Positions 1 to 11,028 of a stretch of 64,000 bases of DNA are shown here, one piece after another. The notes under the pieces were generated by a model that saw only the letters and a list, made by a program, of their open reading frames with translations, was not told where the DNA came from and did no database searches. The translations under genes were made by a program, and so were the position numbers. Within the stretch, counting starts at the first letter, position 1, and the number at the start of each line of letters is the position of its first letter. Origin of the DNA: Brachionus plicatilis (taxonomy: Eukaryota; Rotifera; Eurotatoria; Ploima; Brachionidae); the NCBI GenBank assembly GCA_010279815.1, contig QEOQ01000221.1, forward strand, positions 202,973 to 266,972, given 5' to 3'.

Positions 1-857
1 TTTTCGTTTGATTCTCTTCTTATCACTCTTTTAATGGCATTGTTTCGAATCACATGTACGTAGTCCTTGTCCGACTCTTTTTCATTTTGTTGTTTGCATT
101 TTTCACGTAATAATTTAAAGTTGTGTTGTTGGGCTACAGTTAGGTCAGGATTTAGATAAATATTTTCGAAAGCTTTTTTCTCTCTAAGTTTCTTTGAGTT
201 ATATAATATTTCATTTCGCGTTTTTTCGTCTTTAAATTTTATCAATACAGGGGTAGTTGTTTCAGATTCTGACTTTGGTTTAAATCGAATAATAGTTGTT
301 TCCAGTTTCTTTCCATTATTAATGTAGGCCAGAATTTTATTAATCTCGTCTTCGTCATTTTTTTTACGGTCTGCGGCTTCTTTTTTCTTAGATATTTGGA
401 TACCGAATACAATCAGGTTTTTTTTTCTTCTTTCTTGTTCATTCATTTCATCAGTGGCTGAGTTTAGGACGTTAATTTGATGTTCGCTCATGACTGGTTT
501 AGAGTTGGATTTTCCATCTGGTTTTGTATTTTTGTTGACCACTGTGATCCAAGTCGGGGCAGTGTTTGTCAGTTGTTGGGGGGGTGAAGAAGGCAGGAGG
601 TTTAGAATAGTTGTGCTAATTTGAAGTACCTTCTCAAGACTTTCCCTCAGTATTTTATTGTCTTTCTCTAGTCGTTCGATTCTTTCGTCTAATTGATTGA
701 TGTTTAAAGAAGTGTCAGAATCAGTTTTTAGTCTCTTGTTTTTTTTTGGCAATCTTTCAGGTGAGCTGGCGCTTACTTCCATTGTCATCTCGATATTTGT
801 CAACTCATCTAGCAAGTTTTCTACCAGAAGTTCCTGATTTTGTGACGTTTTATCCAT
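1..857 (-). CDS. Non-LTR retrotransposon ORF1-like protein (runs off the left edge)
   Basis: Starting from the ATG at 857-855, the minus strand stays open for about 285 codons to the window edge, so the stop codon lies outside. The N-terminal third is acidic with a predicted coiled coil (leucine and isoleucine heptads around residues 45-75). Next comes a proline/threonine-rich linker, then a basic stretch ERRKKNLIVFGI that opens an RRM-like domain. The C-terminal part has the pattern LNPDLTVAQQ...LREKC and ends in a basic region VIRNNAIKRVIRR. This order (coiled coil, RRM-like domain, basic C-terminus) is typical of ORF1 proteins of LINE-type elements, which bind the element RNA. The ORF2 (endonuclease/reverse transcriptase) would lie beyond the window. 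An unrelated host nucleic-acid-binding protein is possible but less likely. Confidence 0.7.
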   Translation of the reverse strand, partial: MDKTSQNQELLVENLLDELTNIEMTMEVSASSPERLPKKNKRLKTDSDTSLNINQLDERIERLEKDNKILRESLEKVLQISTTILNLLPSSPPQQLTNTAPTWITVVNKNTKPDGKSNSKPVMSEHQINVLNSATDEMNEQERRKKNLIVFGIQISKKKEAADRKKNDEDEINKILAYINNGKKLETTIIRFKPKSESETTTPVLIKFKDEKTRNEILYNSKKLREKKAFENIYLNPDLTVAQQHNFKLLREKCKQQNEKESDKDYVHVIRNNAIKRVIRRESNE

Positions 858-1018
858 TATGTGACAATTTTAATTTATTATAATTTTATTTTTTAATTTT
901 GCAAATAATGAATTTTCCTATTATAAATAGATGTTGCGCCTTTATTTAAATTGAATTAAGCGCTAATTAGAAATTAAAATTAAAATTAAAAAAAATTAAT
1001 TCAATTATATATATTTGG

Positions 1019-1165
1019 ATCGAAACCATCAAGCAAACTTCCACTAAATTGACTGGTCCAGCTCCATCGGCGCCAAAATCAACTGCTAAATCCACTGCAA
1101 GATCTGCTGCTCCAGTTTCATCTGATCCGTCGTTAAAATGCAAAATCGAGGATGGATCAGATTAA
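1019..1165 (+). pseudogene. Orphan S/T/A/P/K-rich coding fragment
   Basis: A short open stretch, much richer in GC than its surroundings, reads as a low-complexity Ser/Thr/Ala/Pro/Lys peptide and stops at TAA 1163-1165. There is no good start codon and no clear splice site upstream. It may be the remnant of an exon or of a repeat-rich protein. I do not recognise it. Confidence 0.25.
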
Positions 1166-1333
1166 GCCATACCAGCCGAACCGTACCAACCATAAATTAA
1201 TTGAAAGAGTCTTAACCAATAAAACCAACCTTACTAGTCGAACCGTACCAGCCGTTCCAGGCAAACCGTCCCAGCCGTACTGGCCGAACCGTACCAGCCG
1301 TTCCAGGCGAACCGTACCAACCGTACAAAACCT
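1166..1333. repeat. GC-rich degenerate minisatellite
   Basis: The segment is built from variants of GAACCGTACCAGCC and CGTTCCAGGC. A unit of about 46 bp occurs twice almost unchanged (from about 1238 and about 1284), with more degenerate copies on the left. GC content is far above that of the flanks. Both strands are open by chance because the unit contains no stops, so the short ORFs here are not evidence of a gene. Confidence 0.7.
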
Positions 1334-1355
1334 TAAATGATTTTTACACAATGAC

Positions 1356-1399
1356 GATATTAACATTATATTTTTTTTTAAAAATATAATGTTAATATC
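1356..1399. repeat. Short perfect hairpin
   Basis: GATATTAACATTATA at 1356-1370 is repeated inverted at 1385-1399 around a T/A-rich loop; with the T and A runs the arms are about 19 nt. It has no obvious transcript context and may be a tiny foldback or cruciform-prone site. Confidence 0.6.
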
Positions 1400-2313
1400 T
1401 CAATTTAAATATTTTCTTCTTTGTATTTAAAAATTCTTACACTTTTTAAATTAGATGGTAATGGCTTCTTTGAATCAACTTTTGATGGTCTCTTATTTAA
1501 GGGATATGAAGTTAATGGAATATATGATTTTTGATCTCTATCATGATCCAAATTAATCAATCTACCATTTTTTTTTTAGAATACAAGAAAAATGCCACCA
1601 TCGTATTGGCTAAAATATAATTTAAGTGCATTATATATTTACCATTTGTTAAGTTTTGCAAAGCAGAATCAAGCGCAAATTCATTTTTTCTCCATCGAAA
1701 ATTTGATTAAAATATATACTGACGCCTGTAATTTTTTTTGATATCTGATGCACCTTGACAGCATAGGGTTGAATCGTGAAATATCACTGTAAATTGCCTT
1801 TTTTGTTTGTATTAAAATATATCTTTGGGTTGCAAAAAAATCTTTAATTGATAGAAAAATCAAGCAACCAAAATATTGATTGATTGATAATGGCATGCAA
1901 CTATCTTTCTCAATAAGGAGCAAGGTAAGAAAATATCGAACTATAGAGTTGCTGCACATACTAAATTATAGGCTTTTATTAGTCCTTTAAAATTCTTTAT
2001 TCTTAAGGCTTAATTTTATATATCTTGTCTGTTCTTCTTTATTGTCACACAAGGCAACATAAGTTAGGAAGTGTTCAAGACAATAATACAAAGTAAGTTT
2101 TATTTTAGTATTATCACATAGTAATTTCTTACATTGCAATAAAATAAATAAACTACATTTTTTTGGAGGTATTTTAAAACAAAAAAATACATAGAAAAAA
2201 ATTCAGAAGACAGAATTGTCAAGAAATATTAAATTAGAATAGAAAACTATAGAAAAATCTTAATAATAAAGAAAAAATAAATAATTTAGGATTTTAACAC
2301 CAGAAGTACCAAA
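1400..2313. other. AT-rich stretch with no supported gene
   Basis: No ORF here has coding-like composition. The minus-strand frame at 1681-1959 is AT-driven. The last about 100 bp may be the promoter and 5-prime leader of the small gene that starts at 2314. Confidence 0.5.
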
Positions 2314-2660
2314 ATGAGCACCGAAACGCACACATTTAGCATTGAGACCAACCAAAACAACTCTGCTCTCAACTATTCGGACGCCAACGAGCACGACACA
2401 GCTGCCAACAGCAATTTAATCAGATCCAGCCTTGAAATTGACTACATGGAAAATGTGGATCAGGTTATTAAAAATATAAAAAAAATTCAATTTTCAAAAA
2501 AAATAAAAATCTTAGAAAAAAACTAATAAGATTTTCAAAAACGAAAGAAAATTCAAAATTAAATGACAAGTTAAAACATTTAAAAATATTTTTGCTTTTT
2601 AAGATAAGTGTGGGCGAGAAAATTTTACAAATTATGGAAATCAGATTAAAAATTAAATAA
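2314..2660 (+). CDS. Small two-exon gene candidate, unknown protein (68 aa)
   Basis: Exon 1 (2314-2463) has markedly GC-richer, coding-like codon use than its surroundings. It begins with ATG after CCAAA and ends ...GTGGATCAG before a GTTATT donor, in phase 0. A T-rich tract ending TTTTTAAG precedes 2604, where a phase-0 reading (ISVGEKILQIM...) runs to TAA 2658-2660. The spliced product would be 68 aa: an N-terminal half rich in Thr, Asn, Ser and Asp, then a short helical tail. I do not recognise it. Exon 1 alone is the better supported part. Exon 2 could be chance, and the exon could instead belong to a truncated gene. Confidence 0.35.
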
Positions 2661-2975
2661 CATTAATGAACATTATTAATGAACATTTTTATAGCTTAAT
2701 TTTGCTGATTAATTAAATGTATTATTTGATACAATTAAGAGCTTTTAGAAAAAAAAGTTTTTGCCTGACCCTATTTTTTTTCTAATAATCACAATATATT
2801 TTCTAATATTTTTCATAAATTTATTTTGAAAAATTATTTATTTATTGTATTCATTACCAAAATTTGTCTTTGGTAAAAAATAAAAATTGAGTAAAAATTA
2901 AAATTTCAGAATAGAAGCAAAATTTATTATTTATACAATTAAAATCTTTTAAAATTTTAGAACAAAAAATAAAAT

Positions 2976-4753
2976 TTAAACACATTTTTTTTCGACAATG
3001 ACACGACCAGTTTCTTCATATTCTTGTTTGGATATCCACATTTGGTGAAAAGTGCCCAGCGAGCCGAGGATAGACCCCCCAATCCACGAACTGAACCGTC
3101 TCTCAGCTGCACTTGGAGGTGCTGATATTTTTGTCTTATAATTCATATGATTAAACTCATAGTTTAGACGATCAATAAAACCGATCAACAATGAATTTCC
3201 ACCCACTACCATTATATTTGAAAAAAAGCTCTTTGAAAAAATATTTTATCCAAATAAAAAAAAAATAAATAAATATTTTTTACTGATCTTAACTCAGCAT
3301 CGCACATATTTATACTACTAGTGACCAGATGCACTACATCAAGCATGGCATTCGGGTGAACACCTTTTAAGAATGCTGGATTGAACAAAGCTTCCGGAAT
3401 TTTAAACCTCTGTTCGCCAAAATCTGTGTTAAATCCATTTGGAAATTCAAAGCCTATTCTTGGCAAAACACTAATCTCGTGTTCATTATAAGTTGTATCA
3501 TAGACTTGAAGTACATGAGTAGTAAAATCTAGAAGCAGTTCCTTTGTCATAAATCTCCTATAAGAATCTGTGATGCCATTTAAATCTTTCTTTATAAATC
3601 GGGCTGGTTCATTTTGCTTGACACTTTCCTGTACCATGGTTATTTAATAGCAAAATTTAAGGTTTTCTAAAAAAAATTTACTTTTGACTTGACCTGATAG
3701 TAAGGTACTAATTCAACATTTAGCTCATCCAAAAGCTGTTTAGCTTGAGACAAAACAAATTCGCCTCCTAGAGGGGTCTGGGCAACTGCTTTATTTAGAA
3801 TATAGCCATCGTGAATTGGAACAGCTGTGGTGTGAACAGCACCACAATCTAGAACAAGACCAGTAGTTCTACTACTGGCAAAACTGACAAAACAATTTTG
3901 AATAAAATATAAACAAAAAAGAACGGTATTATGAAATTTCATACAAATCTTTCAATACAAAAAAGAAAAAATTATTTTTTTCTAGTGAGCAAAAATTTGT
4001 TCTGGAGATTAAAAAAAGGATAACTAGTTTCACTTTTTTTCATCCGCATAACAAGTTTTTGGTCACTAGAAAAAAATTTTTTTTTTCAATTTATTGAAGA
4101 TTTTGAAAGAAATTTCACAATTTCAAATAGAAAAAAAATCAATTACGATGATAGGACTGCATTTTTAGCCAAGAAAAATCCCGGTGTTTGATACTTCTCA
4201 AAAATGATTTCACACAATTTTTCTCTTTTTTGCTTAGTATTTGTCTTTTGGATAAAAATGGTACATTTTTGATTAATCGATTTAAGCTAGTACCTACCAC
4301 TGGTTCGGTAAAAAGTATTGGATGATTAGATGGATCGCAGTGCAAATGCTTGCCAAAAGTGTAGTCTAGAACTTTTTCAAATATGTCCCAATCTTCGATG
4401 AGACCATCTTTAACAAAAGACTGGACGTTCATGTTCGGCTTTGGGGTGCGAATACTCATACTGTCAAGAAAATATTTCTTCTCGCTTTTAGATTCTGCTT
4501 TTATTATTTCCCCGTTGGATATTCCATTTGCTGATGTATCCATGCTTTCTGTTTTATCCGTATATTCTTCTATTACACCGTAATAAGATGGAAAATCTGC
4601 TTTTGGCATGTCCTCGCCTGCATAGCCAGCACGGGTTGTGTAACTTCCAACATCCAAAACAAGAGCTCCAACCTCGTCTTAAACATTAAATTTTTAATTT
4701 ATTTAATTAAGCCTAATCTGAATCTAACCTCCTCCAATGATTCCACCACTCAT
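2976..4753 (-). CDS. ACTL6: Actin-like protein 6 (BAF53/ARP4 family), 6 exons, 434 aa
   Basis: Exons: 4753-4729, 4677-4298, 4244-4147, 3883-3682, 3628-3284, 3230-2976 (stop). All junctions are GT..AG, phases agree, and the total is 1305 nt. The product is a nuclear actin-related protein, a shared subunit of SWI/SNF (BAF), INO80 and TIP60/NuA4 complexes. It opens [20 protein letters not shown] and contains [13 protein letters not shown], the second actin-fold phosphate loop [37 protein letters not shown] and the family C-terminus [24 protein letters not shown]. Length matches the family (about 429 aa). Residues about 35-60 form an acidic/serine insert that varies between homologues. Introns are 51-53 bp except intron 3 (263 bp), which carries a foldback. 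An apparent in-frame upstream extension before exon 4 (to 3942) is intronic. The 315 bp downstream of the stop (2661-2975) is plain AT-rich sequence. Confidence 0.95.
3974..4076. repeat. Small foldback element in ACTL6 intron 3
   Basis: CTAGTGAGCAAAAA near 3983 faces its near-inverse TTTTTGGTCACTAG near 4056-4069, each next to T/A runs, giving arms of about 25 nt and a loop of about 45 nt. This explains why this intron is about five times longer than the gene's other introns. Confidence 0.6.
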
Positions 4754-7700
4754 TTTATCTTTAATTTTTATTTTATAGTTTTTTTTTAATAAGAAATTTT
4801 TTTTTAATTAAATCATCGAGTGACTGCTATCTCGTTTTTGTCAGATGTTTCTTTACAAATGGATTTAAATTTTAAATTTATGATATAGCTTAAAAATTCG
4901 AAAAGTCAATCATTTTTATTCGTTTATTAAGATCTAGAAGATTTAGTCATTTTAGTAAGAATTTTTCATTTTTTTTGGCATCAGATTGTAAAATTCAAAA
5001 TTGGAAATTTTCGAAAATTTTTGGGAAAAAAAAATTTTCGTTTAATAAAAAAATATTAAAGAATTTTTTTGATTTTAGCTTTTATTCAAAAATGAAAATT
5101 TCTTTTTACACAAGGATTCTATGATTTTCTGTTTTTAACAGAATTTAAGTGAAATTACCGCACATTACTTAAATTTATAAATTAAAAAAAATTATTTTTA
5201 TCTAAATAATCTTAAATAAATTTCAAAATATTTATTTTTGCAAAATTTTTTTCGTCTAGGATTTTTTGAATTCTCTGATCGTATTTCTGCATTATCATCG
5301 GAAAAATGATTTTCTTGTTTGCATAATTTTTTAATCTGCTACTTTGGGGGATTTAATCCTTATATTAATAAGATTTAATGAAAAAGTACAAGAGCCATTT
5401 AGCAAAAATGGGAAAATAATATTTAATAAAAAACTCTTGTTTCACCCAATGTAAAAGTCTCCAAAATATGTGAAAATCAATTACGTCTTTTATCTAATAC
5501 CTTTAATTTCTAAAAAATTACAACAAAGATGGTAAACAAAATTTTCGCACTTAGTTTCACTTGCAGAGTAAGTTTTAGACCATTAAAACTTAATTTCAGC
5601 TTTCTATTTTTTTGTTGAAAAAATGAAATTCCTAAAATTTAAAAGGACTGACACCCAAGTCTCATACTTATCTTTACGATACAAAACTTTTACTAGAACT
5701 TTAAACTCTTTCTATAATTTATAAAGTAATGGCTATTTTAATAGCGTGCGCTATTAAATAAAAGAGAGAGAGAGGGAGAAAAAAAAAATCTTCTCTTCAT
5801 TATTTCAAAACTAAACTTAAACTAAAACTTAAAAAATAAGTATTAATACTCCACCTAGCCTCTACACTATCTATTTAAAAAAGTAGAATTCAATTAGATT
5901 TTCAAAATTAAAATATCTTATTTTGTTGATTCTAAGCAATAAAAATATTGATAATTGACAAAAATTAAAAAAAAAATTTAGATTTAAATATTCTTTTAAA
6001 AGAAAACAGAAATCAAAAAATTTTTTCGAATCTAATTTTATCCTAGAATTAACAATAACATGGAAAAGTACAACAAAACCATCTAGTCATATATCTGTAT
6101 AACAATCTCCTAGTTAAATAAGTAGAAGAAAACTAAAGTTTTTTTGGGCTTGAAGGTTTTGGCACAACCTCTAGCAAATAAGTAAGTAAATATTATTTTG
6201 ATTATATCAAAACGATGCTTGAAAACGATTGAATTGCGATCGATAAATTTATAAAATACTTTTGGTTTAAAAATTTATCAAAAAGCCATTAAGTACAATT
6301 CTGAGTTAATTTCAGATTTAGAAGTGGTAATTTCAGTTTCCAGTTTTGATTTAGATAAAGAATAACTATTTTTATTTAAAATTTTATTTTTTTTTTTTAA
6401 ATAAATAAATTTTTAGTTTCAGGTTTATTAAGTGTTTTTCACTAGGAAGACGCTGCTCAGCTTTTTATTACCAATACCACTACTAATGAATAAGAATCGT
6501 GATCTCTTATTTCTTATTTTTAAAAATTATTATATAAGCAAAAAGAATTCATAATAAATTTTTAAATAAATCTAAAAAAATGACCTTAATTATCTGCCAA
6601 TTTTTAGTTTTAAAAATTTAGATCTTGCCTAACAAAATCTATTCAAGCCTTTTGAGACTAATTTTCATTATATATCATTAATGATAAAAAATATCCCCAA
6701 CATTATTATTTACATTTTAAAAACAACAAAGGAAATAATTATTTGCCATTTGATAAAATATATTTGTATTTTTTTAAATAATTTAATGAAAATTTAATGG
6801 AATTTCGTATAAAAATTGTGTAATTATTGAAATTTAAACAAAGGCGAAGAAAAGGCAATTAATTTTAAGAAAAAAAAAGAATCGTTCCATTGAATACTTA
6901 TTTAAAAGAGGAAATGCCTTAATTTATATCATTAGATTACCTTTTTTAATTAAATCTTATAATAAATAGTCTTTTGTATTTCATTCAAGGTATTTCCAAA
7001 TTAATTATAGAAATATTGAAGTTTTTCATGCCAAAATAAAGTTTGTTAATTTTTGAACTTTTTTATAATGAATTATTAAATTTTTTCTTTAACCTTTAAA
7101 TTTTCATTAACTTTTCTCATTGAAAATTTGCCTTGAGAAGAAAACTACAAAAAAAATTGCAACTAAATAATCATTGTAATTGTTTTTAATTCATATGATA
7201 TTTTAAAAATCGTGTTGAGAAAATTAATAAGAGATTAATTAAAAATTTTTAAAATCTTTAAAAATTTTTAAAATTAAGTTTCAAAAAAAAAATTCTGTGA
7301 TCTTTCTCAATCTTATAAAAAAAAATGATTTACATAATAAAAGGACAAAAATGATGATTTAATTGATTTAAAAATTTTAATTAAATAAACAACTCCCAAT
7401 ACCAAAAGAAATATTTGTAATTAGATCTGAACTTCTATCTTTATTTTTATTTTAACTAAAGTAATATCTCAGAGTTCGATATTTGATTTTAAAAAAATTC
7501 AATATTCAAAATAAGATATGCTGATTTTTCACAGTAAGATTTGTTGACTGAATTATCTGTTGGCAGAATTGTGAAATAATTGAACAAAATTTTAAAATTT
7601 ATAATTTTATTCAATTAATCAAAAAATCAATGCTGGTAACAAATGTGTTCAGTATAAAGAAAAATAAAAATAAAATCTGATATTTCTTTTTATATAAAAA

Positions 7701-9260
7701 TTATAAATTATTATTTTTCCAAAAATTCCCCATACTTAAGTTAAAGTTTGTAAATAGCTTTGATTATTTAAAATTATTGTGGGAAAGAAATTAAGTAGAT
7801 TTGTTCAGATCCTTTTTCAAATTTTTAGAATGAAGCTTTTAAAAAATAAATTTGACCCGTAAAATTCAAATTTAAGTTAAAAACTTAATCATAGTAAGAG
7901 TCTATTTTTTTCTAAAATTTGTGACTTCATATTTAATTAGAGAATAATTGTCCCACCTAGGGTAAATTTAAATCATTTAAATTTATTGATTTAATAATAT
8001 TCACTTTTAATGTCTTTTTAATAATAAAATATTAGTTTTACAATAACGGACCATTATTATGTCTCTAAATATAAGCAATCTTTTATTTTGAGACTAAATA
8101 GCTTTGTGTCAATAAATGAAATAAATGATAAATAAGGTATTATATAATTTAAACAAAATTTTTAGATGTTAAACCAAGCACTTGAAAGCAAAATAATTAC
8201 AATCTAAAGAAAAAAAAACTAAATGGAAGAAAAATACAAAAGTTCAAGTAAATTAAAATTTTTTTGTTATCTTAATTAATTTTCAAGCAATTGTTTTACT
8301 TCTTGGTATTAGAAAAAAAAACATTAGGTCGTTTGTGTTGTAAGTTAATTGAAAAATAAATTTTTTATAAATTAATATAAATTACTAGAATTGATTACAG
8401 ATTACTATACTTTTTGATTTTCGTTTTATCATATATCTTTGAAAGTATTTTTTTCAAAACGAAAAACAAAAAATAATTTTAGCATATTTTAGTTCACATT
8501 GTATTTTTATCTTGTTCTAATAAAATTAAACGAAATTTTATTCAATTTTATTAAATTTTATTACCAGGAGACAATTTTTATTGTTATATAATTTTCTACA
8601 AATTTATCCCGCGATTCAACAAATCCGGTTTTTTTTTACCCTTAGAAAATTGCAGCAATATACTATTTTTTTTTAAACCAGTCATAATACTTTATTGATT
8701 AATAGGTTAAAAATAAAATAAAGGTACCAATTAAATTTTAAATTGAAAAAGGCGAAAATTCATTAAATTTTTTAATTGGAATTGGAAAATTCATTATTAC
8801 CATAAATCTTTTTTGGCAATAAAAATTCAATCTATTCGAGTGTTTATACATATTTCGTATAAACAACTAAAAATTGCTTTAGATCATGATAAGATAAAAC
8901 TTGTTCTTCGAAAAAAATTCTATTTATTTTTAAAAGTATCTTAGGAATTAAAAGTATCAGCATGGAATCGATCGTCAGGGACAGCCAAGTCAGCTAATCT
9001 TAATAGTTAATTTTAGAATAATAAATAAAAAATGGCCAATTTTCAAATTTGGCTTCTAGTTTTTTTCATCTGATGCATTTAGTTTCAAAGAGTTCGCCAA
9101 AAAAAGAATGCAATTAATGTTGAATCATCCAAAGAAACAAAGCAAGCAATTTAATTTTGGAAATTGCTTTCCAAACTTGTTTTTTATTGCTTTCTCATTT
9201 GGATGAATTTTTTAAAAAAAGTTCATTTAACCTTTTTTTCGTTTAGTTTATGTTTTACAG
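4754..9260. other. 4.5 kb AT-rich intergenic region
   Basis: Very AT-rich, with many homopolymer A/T runs and a short GA microsatellite at about 5762-5780. No coding-like frame was seen up to about 8950. Two weak exon-like pieces on the plus strand lie near its end. One is an ATG at 8961 opening MESIVRDSQ. The other is a stretch from about 9070 after CTTCTAG, coding FSFKEFAKKRMQ and on. Neither splices in phase to the exon at 9261 with a good donor, so they are left unannotated. Confidence 0.45.
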
Positions 9261-9776
9261 ATTCTGAAAATGTTCAAGTATGGTTTTGGTCGAATTATTT
9301 GCGGTTGCTGTTCGGCCTCGATAGCAGTTAGAGTGGACAAATTTAAGAATGATAATAATGAACAAGCTTGCATTCAAAAAGATGAATGTGATCATTTTAA
9401 ATTTGAAATTGAACTTAAACTGTTTAAACCAGATCCAAATGAAAAGCATAAAAGCCAAAAAGAGTTTATGGAGATTAACCTGAAATCTATATGCAAAAAA
9501 TGCGGCGATGATTTTGATTGTTTTTCGACCTGTACTAGCCAAAGTTCAAGATCTGGGATAAAAGTGGTCTCTGGTCATGGGGTTTCATGCTTTTTTGCCT
9601 ACGAATACACATCAAATGAAGACTCAGACTTTATAAATCGACCTATACGTGGCAATCCAAATCTGCCATTACCGAAAATTCCCAATCCGGTTCCCTATCA
9701 GCTAAACCAATTAAGTTTTTTGGATTTTTATTCAAGAGGGCCTTCTCCTTCTTGTATCTTAAAACAAAGAGTTTAA
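9261..9776 (+). CDS. 3-prime exon of an unrecognised Cys-containing protein
   Basis: A polypyrimidine tract ending TGTTTTACAG sits directly before 9261, and the frame is open from there (ILKMFKYGFGRIICGCC) to TAA 9774-9776, about 171 codons with coding-like codon use. If translation starts internally, the first ATG (9270) gives 168 aa. Visible features are a GCC pair near the start, C...KDECDHFKFEIELKL, CKKCGDDFDCFSTC, and a Pro-rich tail (NPNLPLPKIPNPVPYQL). There is no transmembrane segment. The C-rich start followed by a beta-strand-like DHFKFEIELKLF faintly recalls N-terminal regions of secreted ligands such as the Notch-ligand MNNL domain, but too weakly to assign. Upstream exons are not identified. 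Confidence 0.5.
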   Translation: MLKMFKYGFGRIICGCCSASIAVRVDKFKNDNNEQACIQKDECDHFKFEIELKLFKPDPNEKHKSQKEFMEINLKSICKKCGDDFDCFSTCTSQSSRSGIKVVSGHGVSCFFAYEYTSNEDSDFINRPIRGNPNLPLPKIPNPVPYQLNQLSFLDFYSRGPSPSCILKQRV

Positions 9777-11028
9777 TATTTATGTGTATATATTTATTAA
9801 TTGATACAAGAAAGCTTTTAAATGTTTTAATGCAAAAATTTAATTATTATTTATTTTAAAACTAACAGTTAAAAGCAAAATTTTCCATTTAAGTTTCTTG
9901 TTTTAGAATACAATTTTTTGTGTTGAAAATTGTAAATTTAATTTAATAAACAAAAAAATTTTTAATTTAATTTAATTCATTTATTTGCAAAGTTAAGGTT
10001 TGCTAAAAATTTTAATAACTTGGTCTTTTTATTAAATTTAATCAAAGTTATTATTTTTAATGAAAGTTTTAAAATAGACTCACAAATCTCTTGATATTGC
10101 AAAAAATTAATCTAATCTTAAAATCTATTTTATGATCATTGACACTCATTACGTCATTAAACGATAAACAAAACCTAAACCAGTTTTTAATTATCATTTT
10201 TTGTTGCGCAATCACCTAACATTAGAATATTTTTTTAACTAATTGACAACAAAGAAATTAGATTTTTGACGAATTCTAAGGAAATAAATTTAGATACAAA
10301 TTATGTCTAAAGTGAAGATGATTTTTATTTTAATATTTTATTTTTGTGAAAAAAAAAGAATTTTCAATTTAAAATTATAATATAAAATTTTCTTAGATTT
10401 TTTTTCTCCCGGGAATTGAAATTTGGAAAAATATTTACCAATAATTCAAAAAAAAATTTAAAGTAAAATAATCAAATATTTTAAAAGATGATTTTTAAAT
10501 TAAAAAAAATCATTTCAAACAACAATACACAAAAAAAATTTTTAAATTTTAAATAATTAATCATGAAACTTTCTTTAAAATACTCGTTGATTTTGTGACC
10601 ATAAACATTTTTTTTTCAAATCAAAACTCTTATTCCAAATTATTAAATTAAATTTTATGAAGATATTAGATATTGCAAAAATTGAGCATTTTTTAAATTA
10701 ACATATCTAGGACAATTTAGAATATCAATTTAATTATACAACTTATTTTTTGATATCAACAAAAATATGATGGTTGATTGGTATTTTAAACAAGAAATGT
10801 AATTATTTGGCTAAATTGACAACAAAATTTGAAAAATAATTACATTTTACGAATTTTACGAATTTAAATATAGTTTTAAAAAGAAACAATTTTTTTGTTT
10901 ATTTTTAAATAGCCTTTTAATTATCTAGAAAATTGATTTATCAAAAAGTAAAAAAAAAAATTGCCAGATAGATATTTTATTAAAAACAATTAGAAATTTA
11001 ATTTAAAAAAATAATTTTGTCACAATTT
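9777..11028. other. Intergenic AT-rich region
   Basis: It separates two convergent genes (the plus-strand exon ending 9776 and ARMH1 ending 11029). No frame, repeat or RNA gene could be supported. Confidence 0.5.

Noticed and set aside
1157..1366. Overlapping frames on both strands in the 1.2-kb minisatellite
   Set aside because: Both strands open because of the repeat unit; no start context or conservation.
3667..3942. Upstream part of the ACTL6 exon-4 frame (3884-3942) as coding sequence resembling the actin fold
   Set aside because: The real preceding exon (4244-4147: [18 protein letters not shown]) joins at 3883 with correct phase and acceptor TTGTCAG; the extra frame is intron 3.
2314..9776. 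Joining exon 2314-2463 to the exon at 9261 because both are phase 0
   Set aside because: It needs a 6.8-kb intron spanning the oppositely oriented ACTL6 gene, while introns here are mostly about 50 bp; no evidence beyond phase.
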